From Cudoniella acicularis (taxonomy: Eukaryota > Ascomycota > Leotiomycetes > Helotiales > Helotiaceae), in the NCBI GenBank assembly GCA_013054445.1, contig JAAMPI010000975.1:1-21839 (forward strand): a stretch of 21,839 nucleotides of DNA, read 5' to 3'. Positions within the stretch are counted from its first letter, which is position 1. Each line of letters begins with the position of its first letter. The position numbers and the translations under genes are program-made. Under the pieces are notes generated by a model, which had not been told where the DNA came from, ran no database searches, and worked only from the letters and a program-made list of their open reading frames with translations. This document shows positions 1 through 8,465 of the stretch, piece by piece.

Positions 1-703
1 CCCCCTTCCCCACACTATGCGCCGTAACCCTCGCCGGAAACCCCGCCCCATCACAAACCCCCTCCACAATCCCCGCCACAAACGCCGCGCAATTCAACTG
101 ATTCATCTCCTTCGGCACACTGATATACTGGTTCACCAGCGGCTCATTATCGCTAATCATGTACTCGTCTGGCGTTTCTGGGTTGGAGGATTTTTCCAAG
201 GCGTCAGCCGGTCGAGAGAAGAGGTGCCGCCAAAGGATTGTGGTGATGAATTGGAGGAGGGCGATGATGTGGAGGGGGCGTGTTTGTGTTCTTGGTGGCT
301 CGCGGTATAGCAGGAGATCGAGGAGTTTGAGGCCTATAGGGTGGCCTTGGACATTTAATCTAAACGCCGATGTATCTCATTAGCTTCTATCCCAAATTCA
401 TAATTTGTATATCACATCTCATCTCTCATAACTTTGGTGGCACTGAGAAACAGAGGAGAAGCAGCCTTACCGCTTTTCCAGGTCCTGAATCCCCGTCACG
501 CGCTTCTGCGCATAGCTGACCATCTCCCCAAACAGGTACGCGAAGCTGGCCTGGCTGAGCTCCTGCGTGCGACTGCGGTTTAGAGGGCGGTGGTAGATGG
601 TCTTGCCGCTGGATGGGTAGCGGAGGCCTGGTTGCGAGCCTCGTTGTGCTTGTGGTGGGGTCTGGCTGGCCAGTGGTGGCTTTACGGGTTGGGAGGATGC
701 CAT
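1..703 (-). CDS. trs31: TRAPP complex subunit Trs31/TRAPPC5 (C-terminus beyond window)
   Basis: Trs31 is a Bet3-family subunit of the TRAPP complexes, which tether vesicles and activate Ypt1/Rab1 at the ER-Golgi. Two exons are visible: 703-471 and 359-1, with a 111-bp intron (360-470, donor GTAAGG, acceptor TTTAG); the split codon (CG+A) joins cleanly. Exon 1 encodes a Ser/Pro/Gln-rich N-terminus and then the family core KTIYHRPLNRSRTQELSQAS, followed by the stretch ending GIQDLEKR. Exon 2 continues with GHPIGLKLLDLLLYRE, a Trp-containing helix, and FVAGIVEGVCDGAGFPARV, typical of this family. The ATG at 703 is used because the only earlier in-frame candidate (724) is GTG. About 197 residues are present and the last few dozen lie off the left edge. 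Identification is from remembered family motifs; no search was run. Confidence 0.92.
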
Positions 704-1100
704 TCTGCGTTGGGTGTTGAGCACGGAGTGTGTGACATCGATCCAGAGATTTGGTTTTTAGCACTTTTGGCCCATGGGGTGGTGTATTTGTGGCTGTTGG
801 AGGTGGTTTGGGGGATTTTTGGTGAGGTCGTGGTGAAGCGAGCTTTCTTTGAGCTTGAGCTTGGGAGCTGTTTGAACATGTGTATCAACGGGAATTCTTA
901 AAATGGGTATATTGATTATAAAAAGTATATGTATCCTCTATCTTATGAATAAGGCGATACCCTAAGCCATCTACATGTTATAATCGTGAAAATGAGTTTC
1001 TGACTTTATACCTGTCCTTTTTCAATTATGGACGACCCAGACGTATAAAATCTTCTGCAGCATCCGAATTCTAAACCCCCTCTTTTGATAGCAACCTCTA
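704..1100. other. intergenic region upstream of trs31
   Basis: This 397-bp stretch lies between the trs31 start and the end of the Pdr16-like gene, both on the minus strand. It must hold the trs31 promoter and the 3' end of the next transcript. The half near trs31 is GT-rich on the plus strand (CA-rich on the coding side) and the rest is AT-rich. Reading frames here are short and have no family resemblance. I see no RNA gene or repeat. Confidence 0.6.
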
Positions 1101-2332
1101 TCAAGCTTTAACCTCAGCCCCTTCTGGAATACCTTCCAAGAATGGAGATTTCTCTCCAGAAGCTTCATTTTCCTCGTTCTTCTCCGTGGTAATCTCTGTC
1201 TCCTTCACGTCTTGAGTCAACGGCTGACCAAGACTCGGAACATCCGCTCCCTTAATATATGCCTCACTTTCTCCGTAGATCTTACCACCTTTGATCCATC
1301 GTGCTTTTTGCTCTGCGTGCCTTTCCTCGCACAATTTAACGAGAGCAGGCCAATACGTCTCATGATCGTACTCGAATTTGAGATCTCCTTGGAAGTTAGT
1401 CCATAATTGCTCAGGAGGAACGTGCAACCTTAAGTCCTCATTGAATCGAAGCTTCTCTTTCGTCAACGGATCGATGAATGGTGTTATTAGTTTGAAGAAT
1501 CCCCAAACTACCCATGGTACTATGGTTTTGTTAGACCTGCGAGTACCTAGATTGCATATAACTTACCATTGGTGATCAAGGCCCTTCCCAATCTCTCTGG
1601 GTAGTGCATCTGAAGGATATTTAAACACTCCCTTGATTGACTAAGTGGTGGAGCCGTGTTTCCCCTGGTCTTCGAACTCTTGAAATCGATCAAAAGAGTC
1701 AGTGTTTCCTGGCCGGGGATCATCAACTCAATTGCCCTCTCCACCATGAATACCAGATGTTGATTTTGTCGAGGACTTGGTTGTGTATTTTGATTGCCAG
1801 GTATAAGATAATGGCAAGGTCTCGCTGCAATATCATATCCTACTATAGTTTGTTTTCCCGTCTCGTTTTCGGGTGAGATGTAATCCGCAGTGAAGGACTC
1901 GACACCAAATTCGCGCCTCCATGTCAATGTCGTCAGAAGACGCTTGGCTGATTCTGGCGTGTGCCATTTCGTTGCTCGCAGATACCGTAGCAGACACTCC
2001 CTCGTCAACCACATAATCTCGCTCTCTTTGATTGGACCGCCCTTGTCATCTTTTGCTGGTACCTCTTTCCATGACTTGACTATTTCCAAAAGGGACTCGT
2101 ATTTTTCTTCTTGATCGGCTGTGAGGGTTGGTGCTGGAGTTGGCTTGCAGGATTCAAGGGGGTCGACCAGAGGAGTTTTTAATGACCCTGCTGACTTCTC
2201 TCGTAATGACGCTGCGATAGAAGATGGTTGGGTCGATTCAGCGGTATCATCCCTGCTCTGCATTGGGTCTTTATTCAGGCTGAACTCGGAGAAGTTGGCG
2301 TTGAGGGTAGTCGTCTCTGGCACGGCTGACAT
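1101..2332 (-). CDS. pdr16: Sec14-like CRAL-TRIO phosphatidylinositol transfer protein, Pdr16/Pdr17 type
   Basis: The protein has 394 residues in two exons, 2332-1567 and 1519-1101, with a 47-bp intron (1520-1566, donor GTAAGT, acceptor CATAG). Residues 1-75 are low-complexity. A CRAL-TRIO N-terminal helical domain follows at about 76-140 (CLLRYLRATKWH, LTWRREFGV), then the lipid-binding Sec14 core at about 160-306. The stretch HYPERLGRALIT (243-254), then NVPWVVWGFFKLI, PFIDPLTKEKL and GDLKFEYDHETYWPALV closely resembles yeast Pdr16 and Pdr17 rather than Sec14 itself. Those proteins exchange phosphatidylinositol at lipid droplets and the cell periphery and affect azole tolerance in yeast; that role here is inferred. 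The C-terminal 50 residues are acidic and unconserved. The ATG at 2332 has a good context (ACACAATGT) and precedes the low-complexity region. Another Sec14 paralogue is the main alternative. Confidence 0.9.
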
Positions 2333-2932
2333 TGTGTCCGTTGGATTTCGAATTAGTGGGATACTGAAGAGGATTGTCTTGTGGTGAAGTGAACTGGGGC
2401 AAGTGGGACAATATATGTCTAAAACACCATGGCGCTCGCTAGAATTGCACAGCAGGAGGGTTATGCAGCTTATGGACTTGCGAAATGTTGAGATAACATT
2501 TTTGATTATCAGCAATCAACATTGTTGACATGGTCCGAGCCACCCTTGCTGGCAAGACATCAACAAGGGCGGTGGATCGCCCCCTTTCTACTACTTTCCT
2601 CATTTGTTCAGGTCGTTCTTTCCGAGTTGTATTTTTACTTAAATAGAGCCAATTGCAATATATTCTTGCCACAGCGGAGGTTTCGATCGCAAGCCAGCGT
2701 TGACCTGCCGTCTCTAGGCGTTGAGAAATACGAATACGCTCCACCGCCTCCTTTTCATGCTGTCCCGCGCTGTTTACGCATCAAATACTCCAGAAAGCAG
2801 GATTTGGCTCTGTATGGTGAAGTAAGCTGGAGCCAATCATCGAAATATTTCAGTTTTTCTTCTTTTCACTCGGCAGCTATTCTCACGAAAGTCAACCGCT
2901 GATGTATTTTTGATGAGACGAGTAACAATGAG
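2333..2932. other. intergenic region, no supported gene
   Basis: This 600-bp stretch is upstream of the Pdr16-like gene and should contain its promoter. Frames are open on both strands (for example 2522-2902 plus and 2439-2744 minus) but neither shows family motifs or splice structure. I see no tRNA B-box, tandem repeat or transposon end. Confidence 0.5.
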
Positions 2933-3208
2933 ATGAGCAAAACGAACCGACATGAATTGATGGAGAGTAAGTGTAAAGTAAAAGAATTCAGAGTAAAGTG
3001 CTTAACTCACAAGTTGACAGCTCTCTATCCCCTGGCAAGAGCTGGCATCACAAAAAAAGCACAAATTGAAGAGCTAGCACTTGCTATTGCTTTTGAGCTT
3101 TTGACGCTATTTATACATCTATGGTCCAAGGTCAATGATACTAGGCAGTTTCTTAAATCAACTCACCCAATGGCACTAGAGTTAGCTACCCGTTCGGGTA
3201 TTTTCTGA
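2933..3208 (+). CDS. possible small spliced gene of unknown function
   Basis: I do not recognise this product. The ATG at 2933 opens a frame to TGA at 3206-3208. A textbook fungal intron can be drawn inside it at 2967-3020: donor GTAAGT, branch-like CTTAAC, acceptor TTGACAG, 54 bp. Splicing keeps the frame (A joins CT to give Thr) and yields 73 residues; unspliced, the frame is also open and gives 91. The spliced product has a hydrophobic, helix-like middle (IEELALAIAFELLTLFIHLW). There is no known domain, and the surrounding DNA is gene-poor with a MITE-like element nearby. It may be a relic of a larger gene or a chance ORF; the intron signals are the only real support. Confidence 0.28.
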   Translation: MSKTNRHELMESKCKVKEFRVKCLTHKLTALYPLARAGITKKAQIEELALAIAFELLTLFIHLWSKVNDTRQFLKSTHPMALELATRSGIF

Positions 3209-3470
3209 GTGCCGGGCCATTGTTGTGAATACTCCACAGTACCGAAACCACTCGGGATTCGAGTAGCAAGGTTATTCAGTGTGAAATGTGTGAGTCGTTG
3301 TTGTACGGTGAGAATTTGCGAACCATTTATATTTTTAATCCTCTCTAGCACTCAGAAAAAACTGGACTAGCTATTAAAAAGGATCAATTCCAGGGTCCAA
3401 AATACCCCCTGTTCTTACCAGACCCGACCACCCGGGAAAGCCCCACTTCTATACAACCCCGCATACTTCG
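3209..3470. other. gene-free AT-rich stretch
   Basis: No gene is visible here. A small perfect stem (ACTCG 3250-3254 with CGAGT 3260-3264, loop GGATT) is present, of a size expected by chance. Confidence 0.4.
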
Positions 3471-3471
3471 T

Positions 3472-3616
3472 ACAGGCCATAATAAATGTTAAAAAGCACA
3501 GGCCAGTATTTAACTAGATATAGAAAATTGCCGCGACTTTTGGACAGGTGATTGGTTCTAGCCACCCTTGAGACACGGCCACAATCACCCTACATTTAAC
3601 ATTTATTACGCCCTGT
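3472..3616. mobile_element. MITE-like element with terminal inverted repeats
   Basis: The ends at 3472-3493 and 3595-3616 are inverted copies matching at 20 of 22 positions (core TAATAAATGTTAAA). The 145-bp interval has no coding potential. A second, nested inverted pair lies inside (GGTGATTG 3547-3554 and CAATCACC 3582-3589). Small size, inverted ends and a gene-poor setting fit a non-autonomous DNA transposon or a solo palindromic repeat. I could not see a convincing target-site duplication, so the exact ends are uncertain. Confidence 0.5.
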
Positions 3617-3897
3617 GGGTAGTATTCAGGGTTCCATAAACATGACGAAACAGAAAAACAATCACAATTAACAATTCGTAAAGCCCTTGTTGCTGTATAT
3701 AGTATCCAGGCTTAAACTCCCAGCCTCGGTTTTGTGAAACCCCTTGTGGGTCTGAAATGTTACGTTCCACGATGTGGCACGATCCTGGTTGAAGATACCC
3801 GATATGTACTCCACTGCACTACCCCACCGCTAACCGCAACCGCTTTCCCCAGCATAACGGAATTCTTTTTCCAGCACGGTAGTGGTGGTGAAATTCC

Positions 3898-3907
3898 TAT
3901 ATAAAAG
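3898..3907 (+). promoter_or_regulatory. TATA box of the SDR gene
   Basis: TATATAAAAG lies 73 bp before the ATG at 3980, a normal TATA-to-start distance for a fungal gene with a short leader. The leader that follows is C/T- and A-rich and ends CAAAAATG. This is the clearest TATA element in the window and suggests a regulated rather than constitutive gene. Confidence 0.65.
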
Positions 3908-3979
3908 TACGCAGCATTCATAATACCTTTTGAACCATTCGCATAGTTTTTTGAACAATTCCAATTCCCAGCTTCAAAA

Positions 3980-5358
3980 ATGCCCTTCGGAGACTTCCCC
4001 CTCAAAGATAAGTGAGTATCCAAACCCCTCCCTTATTTTCTCCGCCCAAGGTTTTAGTGCCAATGCTAATTGTTTCTAGGATAGCGGTAGTAACCGGCGC
4101 CGGCTCAGGAATCAACCTCTCCTTCGCGCAGCTCGCAGTCCAAGCAGGTGCCAGAGTCATAGTAGCAGATCTGAAACTCACAGCTGATGGAGAGAAATTC
4201 ATGAGCGGGGAGGGTGCCAAGGCGGCGAGGTTTGTGAAGTGTGATGTCACGGAGAGGGCGGATTTGGAGAATTTGGTGAAGGTGGCTGAGAGGGAGTTTG
4301 GTGATGTGCCTGATGTGTATATTGCTGGGGCAGGGGTGTTTGAACCTGTGAGTTTGTGTTTGTGCTTTCCTTTTCGTATCTGGATATTGAATTTTTTTAT
4401 GTCTGGATTGTTGAATTGTAAGGTTGTTTCTGAGTTTTGGGCTGAGGGTTATTTTTGGCAACTGAGATTTAAATATGTTAGTTTGGCTCTGAGCGAGGAC
4501 TCAAATTTTCCATTCGTGGGCGAGACACAGGATCTAATTCTAAATGCACAAATTAAGATAATTACTAACATATTTCACAGTCATGGTCCAATTTCTGGGA
4601 CGACACAGAAGAAGATCGCTACGCCCAAGTCGACATCAACGTTAACCATCCTATCAAGCAAGTCACTCTTCACTATCAAAACTACTACTATCTCGCATCT
4701 TCTACAACCCAGGGTCTCTAATTAGCTAATCTACCCACCTATTTCTAACCCTTTAAAGAATTTATCACTAATATCCATGCCATAGACTCGCACGCATAGC
4801 AATCCGCTCCCTCCTCTCCGCGAATAAAAAAGGCGTCTTCCTCATCACCGCCTCCCTCGCCGGCTTCAGAGGCATTCTCTCCGCACCCCTCTACTGCGCC
4901 ACCAAACACGCTATCGTAGGCTTCGTGCGCTCTATGGCTGAGTAAATAGCCTCGTTTTATATCTTGTTTATAATCCTCTAGTCAAGCAGTTGGAGGGCAT
5001 TCCTTTCCATCCCTCTCGAAAGAAAACAAAGCTAATAAATGAATAATGAAGACTCGACCGCTTAGAAAACATAAAAATCGTAGCCGTAGCCCCCGGCGTC
5101 GTCCGCACTCCCCTCTGGACCGACTACCCTGCCAAAATGGCTCAGTTCGGCTACGACGTCTCCAATACCATCGGCCCTGAAGACGTCGCACGCGAGATGG
5201 TGAATTTAGTAGAGCAAGGGCGTTATGTGGGCGGTACTTGTTTGGAAACGAGCGTTGATGGGAGTCGCGAGTTGGGCACGTGGAATATTGAGCCCCCGAA
5301 GGAGTTAGGGACGAAGGTTCCTGATGCGGTTTTGGAGGAGAATTATAGGCCTATGTGA
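3980..5358 (+). CDS. NAD(P)-dependent short-chain dehydrogenase/reductase (SDR)
   Basis: Five exons (3980-4011, 4080-4347, 4581-4657, 4786-4941, 5052-5358) encode 279 residues, the usual size of a classical SDR. The cofactor motif TGAGSGIN is at 16-23 (the usual last Gly is Asn here). The NAG-like IAGAG motif follows in exon 2, and the catalytic Ser149, Tyr162 and Lys166 (YCATK) in exon 4. The stretch VAVAPGVVRTPLW is the usual post-catalytic PG motif. The pattern resembles fungal 15-hydroxyprostaglandin dehydrogenase-like SDRs, but the substrate cannot be read from sequence. Intron 3 starts with GC (AA|GCAAGT) and no GT donor restores the frame. Intron 2 (233 bp) is long for this window. The intron 4 acceptor is AAG at 5051, chosen because the nearer TAG at 5065 breaks the frame. 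The gene stands alone, with no biosynthetic cluster beside it. Confidence 0.93.
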
Positions 5359-5416
5359 GAAACAACTCTTTGTATTCCTGGTTCCCTCTTTTATTTTTAA
5401 AGGGATAAAGGGGGGA

Positions 5417-5422
5417 AATAAA
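5417..5422 (+). terminator. candidate poly(A) signal AATAAA of the SDR gene
   Basis: A perfect AATAAA lies 59 nt after the SDR stop codon in a purine-rich stretch. Fungal poly(A) signals are degenerate, so this is only a plausible site. Confidence 0.35.
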
Positions 5423-5888
5423 GAAAGTGCTAACTTATTTACCGCAGTATTGAGATTACGAAAAGGGAAAGGGGGAGTAAATTGTGAGTGAGGGATACAG
5501 TAGTCGGAATTGAAATGATAATTTAATTCCAATCAAAATTTTTCACAGGGCCACGGAAGGTATTAGAAAAGAGAAAGAGTGATTCAGTGAGATTGATTGA
5601 TTCAAACTTTAAGAAAAGAGGTTACAATCGATACAGGCAGAACTATAGTCTGGGAAGTCCGATGAAAAAACGGGGTATTTAAGAGTTGTGACATTTAAAC
5701 AAGTTACCCACAATTGAGCACTCTATGTACGGCGCTACGCTGACTTCCAACCCTTGCTATATTACACTCCCAGCAGGCGGGTATTATACAGCAGTCATAC
5801 ATACACCTCCTTTCCTTTTCCCTTCTTATCCCTTTTTACCCGAGCCGAGACTCGCTCCGCATTGATAGGCATCTTTATACCCAAAAAT
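5423..5888. other. convergent 3' region between the SDR and alpha-MPP genes
   Basis: Both flanking genes end here, so the stretch should be 3' UTR and terminator sequence for each strand. The part near the SDR gene is purine-rich on the plus strand (AAAGGGAAAGGGGGAG) and the part near alpha-MPP is pyrimidine-rich. No coding or RNA gene signal is seen. Confidence 0.5.
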
Positions 5889-7671
5889 TTACCTTCTTCC
5901 GAGCTTCCACTTGCTAATTCTATCTTGAATTTCGTCCCATTTCAGTGATTTCCGTCTCACTCCTTCTTCTTGCCCCTCTTGTAGCACAACAGTCGGCGCT
6001 CCACTTCCATTGCCAGGATTGTTCGTCATCCCACCAACTACTATTCGGGCCACTCTGCGAAGATCTTGAACTGTTAATTCCTCGATCTTTCTGCACATTT
6101 CTCTTACGCCAACTTTTTTCCCGTGAACTTGAACCTGCCTTCCTAGATCCTCGAGTTCGACCATTCGGCTTTCGAGATTCATCAACAAACTTGATCTTAG
6201 TTGGTTCTTGGCTCGGTTAACTTCCACTGACTGTAGTGCGGAGAACCCAGTGTCTAGAGTCAGTGCTTGAAGCTCGCGGCACATGACATCGAGCATTCCC
6301 GTGACGTTTCCTGGAGAGCAACTCGATGAGATACCGAAAAGACCAGAGTCTGTGTATGAGTGGTTGAACGCGACGCATGATTCTACCCATCCGTGCTGGT
6401 TAAGCACATTTGTGTAAAGTCGAGAATACATTCCCTTTCCAGGACCGCCAGCAGAGAAAGAACCACCACCGCCAAGAAGTGTTTGAAGAGTAGCAAGGGC
6501 ATAGATGTCGTCAGACGAGATTGGAAGAGCTTCAAAAGCTAGATGAATATGAGTGAGTGGTGGCATTGAAGGATTGATTGGAGGCGGTAGAGGTGGTAAA
6601 GACAGGAAGCCGCCAGTATAGTGTGAAGGTTGTAAGAGGTCGAGTGATGAGGGAGAGAAATTAGTGCCTGGTAGTACTGAGGCATTTTTGGACGTTGATG
6701 TCGACAAGTTTTTGAAGAATGGCACTCTGGAGAGTAGTTTGGATGGCTGTTGTGGTGGAGATGGCGGTAACGAGGATTCTGAAGAACTTCCACTCTCTAG
6801 ACTTGAGTTCGAGTCTATTGATGTTTCCGACCCTGTTTGTGACAAAATAGGGGCTTCCGTTTTCGGCATATCCCCAAAATATTGTTCGGCGAGTTTCACA
6901 GCTTCATTGTGTTGTACTCCTGCAAATGCAATAACCATCTTCTCGGGTCGATAAAAGGTAGAGCGGTAGGTCTCAATGACTTCTTTGTTGATTTCGGTGA
7001 GCCTCTCTTTAGGACACAAGAGCGGGTTTCCCAGAGTATTGTCCTTGTAAGCGGCCATATGTACCAGCTCTGGCAAGATCAACTCCGGCTTCGACCAGAT
7101 TTCTCCAATCTCATATGCTGCAGTCTCTAGCTGTTGCTCTACCTCCTCCTCGGTTATTAATGGATTTCGGATTGTTTCCGCAAGTAATGCAACAGTTGTC
7201 GGAACTGCAGAGTTGAAAGTTGCAGATTGATACATCAAGGATTCTCTCGATGAGGCGCATTGTATATTTCCACCTAAGGACTCAAGCGCTTCTAGCATTT
7301 CATCACTTGTACGTTTCGTCGTTGATTTGAAAGCCAGCCTGTCCATGATATGGCTAACGCCTCTCAAGTAATCGTTTTCATATCGTGAGCCGGCATCGAT
7401 ATATACACCAATTCCTGAGAAATGCCCGGGCAAGGCTTCGGTCGCGACTCGTACGCCATTTGGAAGAGTCGAGATCTCGTCAAGCTCTGCGGGATCCTAT
7501 ACTTTGGTCAGAACTCTACTTTTACTCAGGAGAGAAATGCGCGCATACTTTCTGAATAGGTTCAACGACAGTTGCCAAACTTCTTGAACGGAAAGTTGGG
7601 AGAATTCCGGGAGCAAAGGAGCGTTTAGAAATAGCACGGGTCAGGGCCCTGGATGGGCAACTTTTCAACAT
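5889..7671 (-). CDS. mas2: mitochondrial processing peptidase subunit alpha (M16 family)
   Basis: Alpha-MPP pairs with the catalytic beta subunit in the mitochondrial matrix to remove targeting presequences. Exons 7671-7549 and 7496-5889, with a 52-bp intron (donor GTATGC, acceptor TATAG), give 576 residues, about the length I recall for the Neurospora subunit. Residues 1-35 are Arg/Ser-rich without acidic residues, a good presequence. The M16 start follows (LPNGVRVATEALPGHFSGIG). At 89-100, where beta has the zinc motif HxxEH, this protein reads SHIMDRLAFKST, so it is the non-catalytic alpha type. The glycine-rich substrate-binding loop GGGGSFSAGGPGKG is at 383-396. A Ser/Pro-rich insert occupies about 258-322. 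ATG 7671 is preferred over 7749 because it begins the presequence and gives the expected length. Confidence 0.95.
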
Positions 7672-8032
7672 GATGGGAGCTGGCTGTTGAAGAGCTACAG
7701 CCGTGCAACCGTAGGCTTTCTGATTCTGATGTCGATGTCTCGCTTGCAAAATCTTTGGAAGCCGCTGCGGCCGCAGCCATCGGATATATTTAGCCCGCCT
7801 CGCCCGCCTCCCTCAGCTTATCGGGCTGCCACGTGATGATAAAGCATATTACGCCCTCATGGGTCCCTGCAAGAAGTTTGTCGTCGTAATATTTTGGCAG
7901 GTAAAGCAAACAATAATTGTGTTGCTATATACTCTATATTGCATCTGCGGTCACTGGATGCACTTCTCGTATTGAGACTCACGTGTAGAATGCATGGCCC
8001 ACTTCAGGCCCGCAGCTTTGGAACGCTGGGAT

Positions 8033-8060
8033 ACTGGCACACTGGCACACTGGCACACTG
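8033..8060. repeat. 8-bp tandem repeat (ACTGGCAC, 3.5 copies)
   Basis: Three perfect copies of ACTGGCAC (8033-8040, 8041-8048, 8049-8056) are followed by a partial copy ACTG (8057-8060). The repeat lies in the alpha-MPP/dma1 promoter region. Confidence 0.9.
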
Positions 8061-8103
8061 ACCGATTGCTGGCCCATCTTGTCGTGTGCCGCGTCGCTCT
8101 AGA

Positions 8104-8124
8104 TCTACAGTCTACAGTCTACAG
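8104..8124. repeat. 7-bp tandem repeat (TCTACAG, 3 copies)
   Basis: Three perfect head-to-tail copies of TCTACAG lie 43 bp after the ACTGGCAC repeat, in the same promoter region. Confidence 0.9.
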
Positions 8125-8303
8125 TGGTTCTCGGACATCGCTCTGCATCATACTAGCTGTGCTGGGCGTCGACATTCTGCGCCTAGCAGTACAAATTGAC
8201 AATGCGCTGCTATTAATATTGAATCTCATCTCCTCTGCATCCATCGCCTGAGGCGGGTCTCTCTCCGCCTCTCAGACAGAGTCCTTCCACGCTCTTTTGT
8301 AAA

Positions 8304-8360
8304 ATGCCAAACACTCTCCTCTATGAGACTGAGACGTTCCACTCAGCCACCAGCCTTTGA
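8304..8360 (+). other. candidate upstream ORF in the dma1 leader
   Basis: ATG at 8304 (context TAAAATGCC) opens an 18-codon frame ending TGA at 8358-8360, 105 bp before the dma1 ATG. It matters only if the dma1 transcript starts upstream of 8304, which the sequence does not show. Confidence 0.3.
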
Positions 8361-8465
8361 TTTCCCCCGGCGTATTCTCCCCTCCCCTCTGAGTCCTCTC
8401 CTGGAACTTGGTTTATATCTGGCTGTTCAGTCGTGGCTGGGGAGGGCTCCTCGTTCACTTCACCG

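Larger units (their letters stand above)
7672..8465. promoter_or_regulatory. divergent promoter region of alpha-MPP and dma1
   Basis: This 794-bp stretch separates two divergent genes. It contains a perfect 14-bp palindrome GCTGCGGCCGCAGC (7764-7777), a doubled GCCCGCCTC (7793-7801, 7802-7810) and an E-box-type CACGTG (7830-7835). Two short tandem repeats lie in the middle. A GC hairpin (GAGGCGG 8250-8256 with CCGCCTC 8265-8271) and two upstream ATGs (8304, 8323) lie in the probable dma1 leader. CACGTG is bound by Cbf1/bHLH-type factors in fungi; use here is inference. Confidence 0.5.

Noticed and set aside
2522..2902. A 126-codon plus-strand frame upstream of the Pdr16-like gene.
   Set aside because: No recognisable motif, no splice signals, and composition like non-coding DNA.
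4012..4725. A 237-codon open frame reading from the first SDR intron through exon 2 into later introns.
   Set aside because: It runs through intron sequence; conserved SDR motifs require the spliced model starting at 3980.
3980..5358. A secondary-metabolite cluster around the SDR gene.
   Set aside because: Neighbours are housekeeping genes; there is no synthase, P450, transporter or cluster regulator.
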